Source of the DNA: Shewanella xiamenensis
Lineage (GTDB): Bacteria > Pseudomonadota > Gammaproteobacteria > Enterobacterales > Shewanellaceae
DNA length: 64,000 nucleotides
Assembly (NCBI RefSeq): GCF_014647135.1
Contig: NZ_BMOP01000004.1
Location: forward strand, 236,430 to 300,429
Direction of reading: 5' to 3'
Shown here: one piece after another, positions 9,525 through 19,579 of the stretch
Numbering within the stretch: the stretch's first letter is position 1
How the letters are laid out: each line of letters starts with the position of its first letter
Position numbers and translations under genes: made by a program
The notes under the pieces: generated by a model
Databases searched by the model: none
The model's input: the letters and a program-made list of their open reading frames with translations, nothing else
What the model was told of the DNA's origin: nothing

Positions 9525-9543
9525 GTAAATGATATTTATTATC
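9525..9543 (-). promoter_or_regulatory. Fur box before the PepSY operon
   Basis: The 19-mer gtaaatgatatttattatc matches the Fur consensus GATAATGATAATCATTATC at 15 of 19 positions. It lies 101 bp before the PepSY gene start, in an AT-rich region. This indicates repression by Fur-Fe2+ when iron is plentiful. The plus-strand lipoprotein gene starting at 9836 is about 290 bp away and less likely to be the target. Confidence 0.8.
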
Positions 9544-9835
9544 AAAAAGCACCAAGTTTACAATCTTTACATACTCAATACGGTAGCGTTAGATAAAAGC
9601 AGAGCTGGTATAACTTGAAGGGAGACAAACTCTCGAATAAAGATACTTTGCAACATTTGGAGAATTACAATTAATTCATATAGATAAAAAGCAACATTTG
9701 GACTTAAAATCACACTTAAAATTTACCCTCTTCCCCCTCTCGTTTACAGAATCACAATCGGCTACAATCCGCCGCCGGCGACTTGCTGGTACTTCCAAAG
9801 GAAATATCATCTTGGGTACAACTCTGCTCAAAAAA

Positions 9836-10471
9836 ATGCGTTGCCTTAACATTATTTGGCTCGCATTAATGCTAAACGCCTGTGTTGCTCCACTGCTGTT
9901 AATGTCGCCTCAAGGCCAACTGATGTGGGCACTGCTAAAACCCCTCGTAGGATTAAATCCTAATGATGTCGGGCTATTCGAACAGCCTCTCATTAAAGAT
10001 CGTATGAAGTCGCTACTCGGTGATAACTATGAGACCACAGTATCTCTGTTAAAAACTGCCGACAAAATTCAACAGGAAGGCCCCTTATTTTATATGGTGT
10101 CGACTTATACTCCCGTGCCTGAAATGGCCGAAAAAGCCGGATTTGTATGGAATTCAGAAACCAACCAAATGGCAGTGATGTTATTAACGGGTGGCTCGCC
10201 AAAAATTATCTCTGAGCAGTTTACCAATCAAGCAGAGAAACTCGTTCCAAGCTGGCCAAAAGAACTGGCTGACTATACGGATCCGCAAAAACTGCAGCAA
10301 AAGGCCATAGAAGCTGGCACGCAAAAACTGCAAGAACAAATTCCAGCAGCTGCGCCCCTAAAAGCGGTTGCCACAGGCGATGTAAACGCTACACAGGAAA
10401 CGGTGCTTGAAAAAGCGGTGAACGAAGTCGCAGCTCCCACAGCAGTTAAAGAAGTAAAACCCGTACAATAA
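9836..10471 (+). CDS. Putative lipoprotein of unknown function
   Basis: I choose the ATG at 9836, giving 211 residues starting MRCLNIIWLALMLNAC. This is a lipoprotein signal with lipobox LNAC and lipidated Cys at residue 16; the 46 residues upstream in the same frame look random. The middle region (DNYETTVSLLKTADKIQQEGPLFYMV) may be helical. The C-terminal third is Ala/Glu/Val-rich and low-complexity (TQKLQEQIPAAAPLKAVATG), suggesting a flexible periplasmic tail. No family recognised. No good Shine-Dalgarno precedes this ATG, so the start is uncertain. A strong hairpin ends the unit. Confidence 0.7.
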   Translation: MRCLNIIWLALMLNACVAPLLLMSPQGQLMWALLKPLVGLNPNDVGLFEQPLIKDRMKSLLGDNYETTVSLLKTADKIQQEGPLFYMVSTYTPVPEMAEKAGFVWNSETNQMAVMLLTGGSPKIISEQFTNQAEKLVPSWPKELADYTDPQKLQQKAIEAGTQKLQEQIPAAAPLKAVATGDVNATQETVLEKAVNEVAAPTAVKEVKPVQ

Positions 10472-10525
10472 CCACGACTCAACGCTCGGCGAGCTTTTTA
10501 GTCGCATTTCACTTTTATCAGTGTT

Positions 10526-10561
10526 AGCCACAGTGTTTATTGAACACTGTGGCTTTTTTAT
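10526..10561 (+). terminator. Terminator after the lipoprotein gene
   Basis: AGCCACAGTGTT-TATTG-AACACTGTGGCT, a perfect 12-bp stem followed by TTTTTTAT, 55 bp after the stop. Confidence 0.93.
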
Positions 10562-10730
10562 CTCTATAAACACCTATCTAAGCCAATTAAGCGCATCTTA
10601 GCCATTAGTCATTCTCATATCGCCAAAACACTCAGCAATGCCATAACACACTAACAATGGAGGAGAAGATTGAAAAATAGCGAAGTAACCAGAGGATGAT
10701 TCGACAAGCATATACAAAAGACAGAAAGCA

Positions 10731-10757
10731 AAAAGCCCGTCAAAGGACGGGCTTTTT
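10731..10757 (-). terminator. Terminator of the tRNA operon
   Basis: Inverted repeat AAAAGCCCGTC / GACGGGCTTTT with a short loop and T-tract on the minus strand, six bases beyond the 3' end of the last tRNA-Gln. Confidence 0.9.
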
Positions 10758-10762
10758 AACTA

Positions 10763-10837
10763 TGGCTGGGGTACTAGGATTCGAACCTAGGTATGCCGGG
10801 ATCAAAACCCGGTGCCTTACCGCTTGGCGATACCCCA
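10763..10837 (-). tRNA. tRNA-Gln (anticodon TTG)
   Basis: 75-nt cloverleaf with encoded CCA. Acceptor TGGGGTA pairs with TACCCCA, and the anticodon loop TTTTGAT reads TTG. Last gene of the seven-tRNA operon; identical in sequence to the two other tRNA-Gln copies here. Confidence 0.97.
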
Positions 10838-10873
10838 ATTAACTTGTCTTCAACCTTTACGGTTGCATTTTTA

Positions 10874-10958
<85 letters not shown>

Positions 10959-11039
10959 ATCAAAATGTACCAGATTTGCTCATACAAACATCTCTGGATT
11001 TTTACCAGATAAATCAATTGATTTACGTGGATTTAAATA

Positions 11040-11116
11040 TGGTAGCAATGGCGGGACTTGAACCTGCGACCCCAGCATTATGAGTGCTGTGCTCTAACCA
11101 GCTGAGCTACATTGCC
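11040..11116 (-). tRNA. tRNA-Met, elongator type (anticodon CAT)
   Basis: 77-nt tRNA with encoded CCA; anticodon loop ACTCATAA. The acceptor begins GGCAATG paired with CATTGCT, and the D-arm GCTCAGCTGGTTAGAGC resembles E. coli metT/U rather than initiator tRNA. A CAT anticodon can also belong to tRNA-Ile2 (lysidine), but the body looks like elongator Met. Confidence 0.93.
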
Positions 11117-11117
11117 A

Positions 11118-11192
11118 TGGCTGGGGTACTAGGATTCGAACCTAGGTATGCCGGGATCAAAACCCGGTGCCTTACCGCTTGGCGATACCCCA
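11118..11192 (-). tRNA. tRNA-Gln (anticodon TTG)
   Basis: Second copy of the 75-nt tRNA-Gln, one base from the 5' end of the tRNA-Met at 11040-11116 on the other side. Encoded CCA present. Confidence 0.97.
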
Positions 11193-11214
11193 AAAACTGA
11201 GAAACATGAAATGA

Positions 11215-11289
11215 TGGCTGGGGTACTAGGATTCGAACCTAGGTATGCCGGGATCAAAACCCGGTGCCTTACCGCTTGGCGATACCCCA
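11215..11289 (-). tRNA. tRNA-Gln (anticodon TTG)
   Basis: Third identical tRNA-Gln, separated by 22 bp from the previous copy. This tandem pair lies at the junction of the two Met-Leu-Gln units. Confidence 0.97.
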
Positions 11290-11334
11290 ACTAAAACTTG
11301 TTTCATCACCCGCTAACGCAGATGTTTAAAATAA

Positions 11335-11419
<85 letters not shown>

Positions 11420-11473
11420 ACAGTTTCAATTTTACATCCTGAAGCGATGCTAGCAAAAGCTAGTATAACGAAA

Positions 11474-11550
11474 TGGTAGCAATGGCGGGACTTGAACCTG
11501 CGACCCCAGCATTATGAGTGCTGTGCTCTAACCAGCTGAGCTACATTGCC
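11474..11550 (-). tRNA. tRNA-Met, elongator type (anticodon CAT)
   Basis: First gene of the operon in transcription order. Same sequence as the Met copy at 11040-11116. Confidence 0.93.
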
Positions 11551-11591
11551 ACTTCGTTATTGCGCGCCCCTCGTAGCGAGGAACGGGGCGT

Positions 11592-11620
11592 ATTATGCTT
11601 ATTCGAGGTATCGAGGTCAA
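11592..11620 (-). promoter_or_regulatory. Stable-RNA type promoter of the tRNA operon
   Basis: On the minus strand TTGACC (11620-11615), a 17-bp spacer and CATAAT (11597-11592) are followed by a GC-rich discriminator (ACGCCCCGTTCC). The discriminator is typical of promoters under stringent (ppGpp/DksA) control. Confidence 0.85.
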
Positions 11621-11757
11621 CAGCTTTTTTTCGCTATTTTCCTTGATACAAACCGTTCGGCTATTACTTCACCAAACTGAGCAACAGATACACTAAATCA
11701 GCCTCTGTTGCCCGTATTTTGCCTAACTTTCTACAGCTTAGCCCAATAATGGCTAAC

Positions 11758-12849
11758 TTATACGTTAAACAGGAAGTGCATCACATCGCCATCTTGAACG
11801 ATATAAGTCTTGCCTTCTACACGTAATTTACCCGCCTCTTTGGCGCCAGCTTCACCTTTATAGGCAATAAAGTCGTCAAATGCCACCACTTGCGCACGGA
11901 TAAACCCACGTTCGAAGTCGGTATGGATAACGCCCGCCGCCTGTGGTGCAGTCGCGCCTACAGAAACGGTCCAAGCACGCACTTCTTTTACGCCCGCAGT
12001 GAAGTAAGTTTGCAGGTTCAATAACTGGTAACCCGCACGGATCACGCGATCTAACCCAGGCTCTTCTAACCCAAGGTCTGCCATAAACTCATCGCGTTCT
12101 TCAACATCCATTTCAGCTAGTTCAGATTCAATTGCAGCGCACACTGAAACCACAATGGCGTTTTCTTTTTCAGCAATGGCACGCACTGCATCTAAGTGTG
12201 GGTTATTGTCAAACCCATCTTCAGCCACGTTGGCAATGTACATGGTTGGCTTTAAGGTTAAGAAGTTTAAGTAAGCAACAGCTTCTAATTCTTCCTTAGA
12301 AAGATCCATTGAGCGCAGCATTTTGGCTTCATCGAGCACTGGACGCATTTTCTCAAGGACTTCTACCTCAAACTTAGCGTCTTTATCGCCACCCTTAGCA
12401 CGTTTTTGCTGACGAATAACGGCGCGCTCTAAGCTATCTAAGTCGGCAAGCGCCAACTCGGTATTGATCACTTCGATATCACGAGCAGGATCCACTTTGT
12501 TTGCAACGTGAACGATGTTGTCATCGTCAAAACAACGTACCACATGACCAATCGCATCGGTTTCACGGATGTTAGCAAGGAACTTGTTTCCTAAACCTTC
12601 ACCTTTAGAAGCACCTGCAACTAGGCCTGCGATATCCACGAACTCCATGGTGGTTGGCAGTATACGTTGAGGATTAACAATTGCCGCCAGCGCATCTAAA
12701 CGAGGATCCGGCACAGGCACTACACCAGTGTTTGGCTCAATGGTACAAAACGGGAAGTTTGCCGCTTCGATGCCAGCCTTAGTTAACGCATTAAAAAGCG
12801 TTGATTTACCTACGTTAGGAAGACCAACAATGCCGCATTTAAAACCCAT
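11758..12849 (-). CDS. ychF: Redox-regulated ATPase YchF
   Basis: Obg-family P-loop ATPase that binds the ribosome and influences oxidative-stress responses. Starting at ATG 12849 ([26 protein letters not shown] upstream) it has 363 residues, exactly the E. coli length; the frame open further upstream is not used. G1 GLPNVGKS is at 9-16. The specificity loop reads NVAE instead of NKxD, the known basis for ATP rather than GTP preference. A coiled-coil insert and a C-terminal TGS domain ([18 protein letters not shown]) follow. It follows pth on the same strand, the usual pth-ychF pair. Confidence 0.97.
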   Translation of the reverse strand: MGFKCGIVGLPNVGKSTLFNALTKAGIEAANFPFCTIEPNTGVVPVPDPRLDALAAIVNPQRILPTTMEFVDIAGLVAGASKGEGLGNKFLANIRETDAIGHVVRCFDDDNIVHVANKVDPARDIEVINTELALADLDSLERAVIRQQKRAKGGDKDAKFEVEVLEKMRPVLDEAKMLRSMDLSKEELEAVAYLNFLTLKPTMYIANVAEDGFDNNPHLDAVRAIAEKENAIVVSVCAAIESELAEMDVEERDEFMADLGLEEPGLDRVIRAGYQLLNLQTYFTAGVKEVRAWTVSVGATAPQAAGVIHTDFERGFIRAQVVAFDDFIAYKGEAGAKEAGKLRVEGKTYIVQDGDVMHFLFNV

Positions 12850-12986
12850 ATTCTTACCTTTCTCTCGATGATTGGCTGGCAAGTCACACTCACCAGCAAG
12901 TTTTAGTCGCACTGCCCCTTGGCAGCACATTGATAAATCGTCTTGACGTTTGAATAGCGACCTATAACAAAGCGCCTACCCAAATA

Positions 12987-13574
12987 TTACTCCGCTTTAA
13001 AGGAGTGTAATCGAGTCATGGCTTTCACCATGTCCTCTTTAAATAAAATTTCAGTTGAGCGAACGGCTTCGTCTACGGCAGCATTGATCAGCTCTTGCTC
13101 TTTCGCGGGAGCCTTACCCAGTACGTAACCACTGACTTTATTTTTATCGCCGGGATGACCAATCCCAATCCGTAAACGATAGAAGTTTTTATCATTGGCT
13201 AATTTGGCAATAATGTCTTTTAAACCGTTATGACCACCATGGCCGCCACCGAGTTTAAATTTAGCCACGCCCGGTGGCATATCCAGCTCATCGTGGGCCA
13301 CCAGAATTTCTTCAGGTGTAATACGAAAGAAATTAGCTAAAGCACCTACGGCTTTACCACTTAAGTTCATATAGGTAGTCGGTATGAGTAAACGCACATC
13401 TTTACCGTGTAATACGGCTCTGGCTGTCAGGCCAAAATACTTGCTATCGGCGACTAAGCTCACACCACAAATACGGGCTAATTCTTCCACATACCAAGCA
13501 CCCGCATTATGGCGAGTCTGGGCATATTCAGCGCCCGGATTGGCAAGGCCTACGATTAATTTAATTTCGCTCAT
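12987..13574 (-). CDS. pth: Peptidyl-tRNA hydrolase
   Basis: Releases peptides from peptidyl-tRNA that drops off the ribosome. 195 residues from ATG 13574 ([14 protein letters not shown]). Catalytic and binding residues are visible: N12 and H22 in [17 protein letters not shown], the Asn in [11 protein letters not shown], and the Asp in [11 protein letters not shown]. Upstream of ychF with a 137-bp gap. Confidence 0.97.
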   Translation of the reverse strand: MSEIKLIVGLANPGAEYAQTRHNAGAWYVEELARICGVSLVADSKYFGLTARAVLHGKDVRLLIPTTYMNLSGKAVGALANFFRITPEEILVAHDELDMPPGVAKFKLGGGHGGHNGLKDIIAKLANDKNFYRLRIGIGHPGDKNKVSGYVLGKAPAKEQELINAAVDEAVRSTEILFKEDMVKAMTRLHSFKAE

Positions 13575-13741
13575 GACACTCACTAATGGCACTCAATACT
13601 GGGTTAATTGGTCGATGGCAAAGCACACAGGTCGACCATATTGAGCTAATAATGCCGCTTATACTCGTTAAAAACGCGGCATTTTAGCACTCAATGCGTA
13701 AGTCAACAAATGCCGAGTGAGCAAGTGCTCACAACGAGGAA

Positions 13742-14968
13742 CTAATTGAGCCCCATCGCGTACTTAAGTACAGTTTGTTTGATGGGAGAATTGATATTGG
13801 CCAATTTTAATGCGCCATTGCGAAGTAATTTAAGCGGCAAAATATCATTACTAAAGCTAGCGTAAAACACATCCATGGTGGTCATCATCAGCTGATTATC
13901 AAGGTAACGTTTTGCTTGATATTGGCTTAACACCTCGGTTGACCACCATGGTTTATCCTCAGTTAATGCCGTCTTGATGGCTGTCAACAAAGCTCCAACA
14001 TCTTTAAATCCAAGGTTAACCCCTTGACCAGCAAGCGGATTAATGGTGTGCGCTGCATCCCCTAAAATCACCACATTTGGCTTAAAATAAGCCTGAGCAT
14101 GCCGGCGCGTGAGCGCAAAGCTGCCCTTTGCCTCAACCGTAAAATCACTGTCTAAACGAGATGGAAAATGCTGGCGAATTTGGTCGGCCAACTGTTTATT
14201 GTTCAGTTGCATTAACTGTTTGATGCGATTGGCATCATCATACCAAACTAACGAGGCATGATTACCGGGTAAAGGTAACAAGGAACGTGGGCCGCTAGGT
14301 GTAAATTGCTGCCAAGTCACATCTTGTTGACCTTGGGCGGTTTGGATATTAATCAGCATGGCCGATTGAGCATAGTCCCAACCCGAAATCCCAATGCCCG
14401 CCCATTGGCGTACTTGAGAATTCGCACCGTCAGCGCCAACCAACAGCTTAGCCTCGAGTGAATAACCAGATTGTAAGTGCACGCTTACCGTATCAACACC
14501 ACGCGCAAAGTAGGCAACGCGCTCAGGGCAAAAGAGTTGAATATTTTCCCATTGCTGCATTTGCTCCCACAGGGCGAGCTGCACTAAACGGTTTTCAACG
14601 ATATGGCCTAAATGGCTAGCGCCGATTTGTGAACTATGGAATTGAGTAATACAGCCATCAAGCTCCCAAGTCTCTAAGCCGAGATAAGGCACATTACGCA
14701 TCTTAAGTAAGCTGTCTAATGCGCCTAACTGCTCAAGTAAATGTTCAGAGGCAACGCTTATTGCCGAAACGCGTACATCTAATGCCTGCTCTGGAGAATA
14801 AGCCTCGGGCGTAAAGGACTCAACTACAGCAACGTTAAGTCCTTGCTGTGCAAGACCAATCGCCGTTGCCGCACCCACCATGCCGCCACCGACTAAAACC
14901 ACATCAAAGGATTGCGTCTCTGATGTTATCGGTGCAGATTGCTGTGTTTGGCTCATTGTTCGGCTCAT
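13742..14968 (-). CDS. ubiF: FAD-dependent ubiquinone biosynthesis hydroxylase, UbiF type
   Basis: Class A flavin monooxygenase of the UbiH/UbiF/VisC family that hydroxylates the benzoquinone ring in ubiquinone synthesis. 408 residues from ATG 14968. The N-terminal FAD motif reads VVLVGGGMVGAATAIGLAQQG, with a central DG motif LVGADGANSQVR and a C-terminal FAD motif GDAAHTINPLAGQGVNLGFKD. Assigned to UbiF rather than UbiH because it is divergent from miaB-ybeZ, as in E. coli; the sequence alone would not separate paralogs firmly. A GTG at 14980 is an alternative start. Confidence 0.85.
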   Translation of the reverse strand: MSRTMSQTQQSAPITSETQSFDVVLVGGGMVGAATAIGLAQQGLNVAVVESFTPEAYSPEQALDVRVSAISVASEHLLEQLGALDSLLKMRNVPYLGLETWELDGCITQFHSSQIGASHLGHIVENRLVQLALWEQMQQWENIQLFCPERVAYFARGVDTVSVHLQSGYSLEAKLLVGADGANSQVRQWAGIGISGWDYAQSAMLINIQTAQGQQDVTWQQFTPSGPRSLLPLPGNHASLVWYDDANRIKQLMQLNNKQLADQIRQHFPSRLDSDFTVEAKGSFALTRRHAQAYFKPNVVILGDAAHTINPLAGQGVNLGFKDVGALLTAIKTALTEDKPWWSTEVLSQYQAKRYLDNQLMMTTMDVFYASFSNDILPLKLLRNGALKLANINSPIKQTVLKYAMGLN

Positions 14969-15457
14969 CTTAATTACCACTCATATTGTTGTTTAGACTT
15001 GTCAAATGCACCTTGTCACACCATCGCCATTCGCAACAGCTGCGCTGTAAATAATGCATAGGCTGCCACACCAACCATGTAAACGTTACCGTCAGTTACC
15101 GCAACAGGCTCGATTATGCCCTATATCATGACACCACGGAAATGTTGAACGTATTTCGACTCTAAATCCGTGAAGACATTGGCATTTGCTCCAGCAATAG
15201 CTTGTTGCCAATGGCAAATGTCGCACTAAGTCACCAAGAATAAATCACCTAAAACCCATCAATAGCGATAAACCTAGCTTCTTTGTGGGTATCATAATCC
15301 GATAGGATTAGCGAGTAAAAATGTGGACAACGCTGGTCAGCAGCCACAACTGCGGGTAAAATGTCGCGCTATTTTGACTGGGCGGTCTGTTGGTCTTTTT
15401 ACAAGGCAACGACGGCTCGGGACTCTTTTTACAGGGCAGCGTAGGGCAACACAACTG
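14969..15457. other. Divergent intergenic region between ubiF and miaB
   Basis: 489 bp that must hold both promoters. Just before miaB there is a degraded tandem duplication: 15394-15411 and 15424-15441 share 16 of 18 bases, a 30-bp period. An open frame from 15323 runs into miaB, but its product is not MiaB-like. Partial inverted repeats around 15175-15230 (catttgc / gcaaatg) are too weak to call. Confidence 0.5.
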
Positions 15458-16882
15458 ATGAGCAAAAAACTCCATATTAAAACTTGGGGCTGTCAAATGA
15501 ATGAGTACGACTCATCTAAGATGGCGGATCTTTTAGGCGAATACCAAGGTTACACCTTAACTGAAGAAGCAGAAGAAGCAGATATTCTGCTGCTGAACAC
15601 TTGTTCTATCCGTGAAAAAGCACAGGAAAAAGTGTTCCATCAGTTAGGTCGTTGGAAAACACTCAAAGATAAAAATCCTGACCTGATTATTGGTGTGGGT
15701 GGCTGTGTTGCATCTCAAGAAGGTAAAGCGATTAAAGACCGAGCTCATTGTGTTGACATCATCTTTGGCCCACAGACGCTTCACCGTCTACCGGAGATGA
15801 TCGAACAAGTACGCCGCGGCGATAAAGCTGTGATCGACGTGAGTTTTCCTGAGATCGAAAAATTTGACCGTCTTCCCGAACCACGCGCCGAAGGCCCAAC
15901 GGCGTTTGTGTCAATTATGGAAGGTTGTAGCAAATACTGTTCATTCTGCGTGGTACCTTATACCCGTGGTGAAGAAGTCAGCCGCCCATCGGACGACATC
16001 ATTCTTGAAATTGCCCAACTGGCAGAACAAGGTGTGCGCGAAGTCAATCTGCTCGGTCAAAACGTCAATGCTTACCGTGGCGCAACCCACGATGGCGGGA
16101 TCTGTACCTTTGCCGAGCTATTACGCTATGTTGCCGCTATTGACGGCATCGACCGTATTCGCTTCACCACCAGTCACCCGATTGAATTTACCCAGGATAT
16201 CATCGACGTTTACGAAGATACGCCTGAATTAGTCAGCTTCCTGCACTTACCCGTGCAGTCAGGTTCTGACCGCATTCTCACCGCAATGAAACGTGGCCAT
16301 ATGGCGATTGAGTACAAATCTATCATCCGCCGCCTGCGTAAAGCTCGTCCAGATATCCAAATCAGCTCCGACTTTATTATTGGTTTCCCTGGCGAAACGA
16401 AAGAAGACTTCGCCGATACCATGAAGCTGATTGAAGATGTAGGTTTTGACCACAGCTTTAGCTTTATCTACAGTGCGCGCCCAGGCACGCCAGCGGCAGA
16501 TTTACCCGATGACGTTGATATGGAAGAGAAAAAACAACGTCTGGCCATTCTACAAGACCGCATCACTCAACAGGCCATGCGTTACAGCCGCCATATGATG
16601 GGCACAGTGCAACGCATTCTGGTTGAAGGCCCCTCGGTGAAAAACCCGATGGAACTGCGCGGTCGCACCGAAAACAACCGTGTGGTGAACTTTGAAGGCT
16701 TACCAAAACACATTGGTACCTTTGTGGATGTCGAGATTGTCGACGTTTACACTAACTCACTACGCGGTAAATTTATCCGCGGTGAAGATGAAATGGATCT
16801 GCGCCGTAACCTGCGCCCATCGGATATTCTGGCGAAGCATAAGCAAGATGATGATCTCGGTGTCACTCAATTTAAACCTTAA
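15458..16882 (+). CDS. miaB: tRNA-2-methylthio-N6-dimethylallyladenosine synthase MiaB
   Basis: Radical-SAM methylthiotransferase that converts i6A37 to ms2i6A37 in tRNA. From ATG 15458 it has 474 residues, the same as E. coli; the upstream extension is ignored. Cys 12, 49 and 83 of the auxiliary 4Fe-4S cluster fit the E. coli numbering. The radical-SAM CxxxCxxC begins at residue 157 ([16 protein letters not shown]). A C-terminal TRAM domain follows residue 380. It has its own terminator, separating it from ybeZ. Confidence 0.98.
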   Translation: MSKKLHIKTWGCQMNEYDSSKMADLLGEYQGYTLTEEAEEADILLLNTCSIREKAQEKVFHQLGRWKTLKDKNPDLIIGVGGCVASQEGKAIKDRAHCVDIIFGPQTLHRLPEMIEQVRRGDKAVIDVSFPEIEKFDRLPEPRAEGPTAFVSIMEGCSKYCSFCVVPYTRGEEVSRPSDDIILEIAQLAEQGVREVNLLGQNVNAYRGATHDGGICTFAELLRYVAAIDGIDRIRFTTSHPIEFTQDIIDVYEDTPELVSFLHLPVQSGSDRILTAMKRGHMAIEYKSIIRRLRKARPDIQISSDFIIGFPGETKEDFADTMKLIEDVGFDHSFSFIYSARPGTPAADLPDDVDMEEKKQRLAILQDRITQQAMRYSRHMMGTVQRILVEGPSVKNPMELRGRTENNRVVNFEGLPKHIGTFVDVEIVDVYTNSLRGKFIRGEDEMDLRRNLRPSDILAKHKQDDDLGVTQFKP

Positions 16883-16916
16883 GGGTTTAAATCTTGGGTG
16901 AGTGTACCTATATAAA

Positions 16917-16944
16917 GAGGGCGACAATGTCGCCCTCTTATTTT
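16917..16944 (+). terminator. Terminator after miaB
   Basis: Hairpin GAGGGCGACAATGTCGCCCTC, a perfect stem, followed by TTATTTTAT, 35 bp after the stop. Confidence 0.9.
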
Positions 16945-17106
16945 ATGGCCTTAACAACTGCTGTAATTGATGATTTTCCGTTAGCAATTATGATGGATGG
17001 CTCGTAAACTGAGATTATCTTCTGAATAGAGGCTGCGATAGTTGACTGACATCGCACTTAGCTTTCACTCGGCACTTTGCTTGGTATTTGACAATAGGAG
17101 TACTAT

Positions 17107-18171
17107 TTGTCCAGTAAATTAACCACAATGAATCTGTATCTCGAACCCGCAGAAACCCGCCGTTTGGCCTCGCTGTGCGGTCCCTTCGATGACAATATCA
17201 AACAGATTGAGCGTCGCGTTGGCGTTGAGATAGTCCGTAAGAACAACCATTTTCAAATTACCGGACTGCCGCGTAACTGTTTAAGTGCCAATAACTTACT
17301 TAAGCAGCTCTATATCGAGACCCAAACGGTCAAGGGCAGCACGCCAGATCTCGATCCTGAGCAGGTGCATTTGGCAATTCAAGAAGCCATAGCCCTCGAA
17401 CAGGACGACAGCGGTGACGATAAATCTTTATTTATCAAAACCCGCCGTGGTGTGATTAAACCGCGCAACCCCAACCAAAGCACCTATGTGGCCAACATTG
17501 TGCGCCATGATATTACCTTTGGTATTGGCCCTGCGGGAACGGGTAAAACCTACTTAGCAGTGGCCGCCGCCGTTGATGCATTAGAGCGTCAAGAAGTGCG
17601 CCGTATTCTGCTCACCCGCCCCGCGGTTGAAGCAGGGGAAAAACTCGGCTTCTTACCCGGTGATTTAAGCCAGAAAGTCGACCCTTACCTGCGCCCACTT
17701 TATGATGCCTTGTTTGAAATGCTCGGCTTTGAAAAGGTGGAACGCTTAATCGAGAAAAACGTCATCGAAGTAGCGCCGCTCGCCTATATGCGTGGTCGCA
17801 CCCTAAACGATGCTTTTATTATTCTCGATGAAAGTCAGAACACCACCGTCGAACAGATGAAGATGTTCCTAACCCGTATTGGCTTTAACTCACGCGCGGT
17901 GATCACCGGTGACATCACCCAGACAGACTTACCCAAACATGTTAAGTCGGGTCTGCGCCACGCTATTGAAGTCCTGAGCCAAGTCGAGGAAATCAGTTTT
18001 AACTTCTTCGTGTCTCAAGACGTAGTGCGTCACCCTGTGGTTGCTCGGATTGTCGAAGCCTATGATGCTTACGATCGTAAAGAGCAAGCATTAAAGGCCG
18101 AAAAAGAGCGCCGCGACTATCAACAAGCGCACCCACAAACGCAACCGGAAGTTTTAAAGCATGAGTCTTGA
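17107..18171 (+). CDS. ybeZ: PhoH-like ATPase YbeZ
   Basis: P-loop NTPase of the PhoH family, a partner of the RNase YbeY in rRNA maturation and heat-stress survival. I take the TTG at 17107 as start because AATAGGAG is six bases upstream; this gives 354 residues (E. coli 346). Walker A GPAGTGKT is at 141-148 and Walker [11 protein letters not shown] near 223-232. The N-terminal KH-like part ([26 protein letters not shown]) is close to E. coli YbeZ. Its end overlaps the ybeY start by 11 bases, so the two are translationally coupled. Confidence 0.96.
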   Translation: MSSKLTTMNLYLEPAETRRLASLCGPFDDNIKQIERRVGVEIVRKNNHFQITGLPRNCLSANNLLKQLYIETQTVKGSTPDLDPEQVHLAIQEAIALEQDDSGDDKSLFIKTRRGVIKPRNPNQSTYVANIVRHDITFGIGPAGTGKTYLAVAAAVDALERQEVRRILLTRPAVEAGEKLGFLPGDLSQKVDPYLRPLYDALFEMLGFEKVERLIEKNVIEVAPLAYMRGRTLNDAFIILDESQNTTVEQMKMFLTRIGFNSRAVITGDITQTDLPKHVKSGLRHAIEVLSQVEEISFNFFVSQDVVRHPVVARIVEAYDAYDRKEQALKAEKERRDYQQAHPQTQPEVLKHES

Positions 18172-18622
18172 TTTAGCCTTAGATGTGCAATACGCCACGG
18201 CGAGTGACTATCTGCCGAGCGAAGAGCAGTTTGCCCTCTGGGTAAAAACCGCCATTGGTAACAGCATGGAACAGGCGGAGCTGACCATTCGCATCGTCGA
18301 TGCCCGTGAAAGCCAAATGCTAAACAGCACTTACAGAGGGAAAGACAAGCCCACTAATGTGTTGTCGTTTCCCTTTGAAGCACCGCCAGAAATTGAACTT
18401 CCACTGCTTGGAGATCTTGTCATTTGTGCCACAGTCGTTGAAAATGAAGCGCGTGAACAAGATAAAACCCTAGAAGCCCATTGGGCACACATGGTTGTAC
18501 ATGGTTGCCTGCATCTGCTAGGTTATGATCACATTGAAGACGAAGAAGCCGAAGAGATGGAGTCATTAGAGACTCAACTAATTGAAAGCTTAGGTTTTAC
18601 TGACCCATATAAGGAACAATAA
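18161..18622 (+). CDS. ybeY: Endoribonuclease / rRNA maturation factor YbeY
   Basis: Zinc-dependent single-strand RNase for 16S rRNA 3'-end maturation and 70S quality control. 153 residues. The metal motif [11 protein letters not shown] puts the three ligands at H114, H118 and H124. Arg59, a conserved active-site residue, is in [16 protein letters not shown]. Translationally coupled to ybeZ. Confidence 0.97.
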   Translation: MSLDLALDVQYATASDYLPSEEQFALWVKTAIGNSMEQAELTIRIVDARESQMLNSTYRGKDKPTNVLSFPFEAPPEIELPLLGDLVICATVVENEAREQDKTLEAHWAHMVVHGCLHLLGYDHIEDEEAEEMESLETQLIESLGFTDPYKEQ

Positions 18623-18661
18623 TTAACTGAGATACTCTCTATCAAGGTTAATGAGAAAACT

Positions 18662-19537
18662 ATGAGTGACGATATCCCCCCGAGTACGAGCGCCCAAAAG
18701 AAAAGCTGGTTTGACAGAGTAAGTCAGTTATTTCAGGGCGAACCTCAAAATCGCGAAGACTTAGTTGATGTAATTGATGGCGCAGAACAGCGTGAACTGA
18801 TATCTGAAGACACCCGCGAAATGATTAAAGGTGTATTGGAAGTTTCCGATATGCGTGTTCGGGATATTATGATCCCACGAGCTCAAATTGTCGCGATTCA
18901 AATCGACAATACCGTCGAAGAATTGCTCGCAACTGTTATCGGTTCAGGCCATTCTCGCTTCCCTGTGGTGAACGAAGATAAGGACCATATCGAAGGCATT
19001 TTACTGGCTAAAGATTTGATCCCTTATGGTTTCTCAAACAGTGAAGAACCCTTCTCCCTTGAGCGCGTGATCCGCCCCGCCGTCGTTGTGCCTGAGAGCA
19101 AACGCGTCGATGTGTTACTCAAAGAATTCCGCTCCCAGCGTTACCATATGGCGATTGTCGTCGACGAATACGGCGGAGTATCGGGTCTGGTAACCATTGA
19201 AGATATTCTCGAAGAAATTGTCGGTGAGATTGAAGATGAATTCGATCACGATAGCCCTGAAGACACTGAGATCCGCAAGGTCGGCAACACTGTCTACATG
19301 GTAAAAGCGTTGACGCCTATCGAGGATTTTAACGAAGAATTCAATACTCACTTCAGCGATGAAGAGTTTGATACCGTCGGTGGTTTAGTGTCCCATGCCT
19401 TTGGTCATCTACCAGAGCGTAATGAGAGCATTATGATCGAAGGAATTGAATTTAAAGTCATCAATGCCGATACCAGACGCTTAATCCAACTCAGAGTTAA
19501 ACTCCCCGATCCCAATGTCGGTGAAGACGTAGAATAA
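18662..19537 (+). CDS. corC: CBS-domain magnesium/cobalt efflux protein CorC (YbeX)
   Basis: Soluble protein of the CorC/HlyC family, linked to Mg2+/Co2+ efflux and, in E. coli, to ribosome metabolism. 291 residues. Paired CBS domains ([19 protein letters not shown] ... [28 protein letters not shown]) precede the C-terminal CorC_HlyC domain ([17 protein letters not shown]). There is no membrane segment, as expected for the short CorC form. Operon position ybeZ-ybeY-corC-lnt is as in E. coli. Confidence 0.95.
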   Translation: MSDDIPPSTSAQKKSWFDRVSQLFQGEPQNREDLVDVIDGAEQRELISEDTREMIKGVLEVSDMRVRDIMIPRAQIVAIQIDNTVEELLATVIGSGHSRFPVVNEDKDHIEGILLAKDLIPYGFSNSEEPFSLERVIRPAVVVPESKRVDVLLKEFRSQRYHMAIVVDEYGGVSGLVTIEDILEEIVGEIEDEFDHDSPEDTEIRKVGNTVYMVKALTPIEDFNEEFNTHFSDEEFDTVGGLVSHAFGHLPERNESIMIEGIEFKVINADTRRLIQLRVKLPDPNVGEDVE

Positions 19538-19579
19538 GCCTCTGCGTAAGAATAACGCTCAGTGTAAGAAGAATTATCC

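Noticed and set aside
15170..15240. Inverted repeats catttgc / gcaaatg in the ubiF-miaB gap
   Set aside because: Only 7 bp with shifted flanking matches; not above chance by eye.
15323..15457. N-terminal extension of miaB
   Set aside because: The product before residue 46 is not MiaB-like; start at 15458 gives the 474-residue length and correct Cys numbering.
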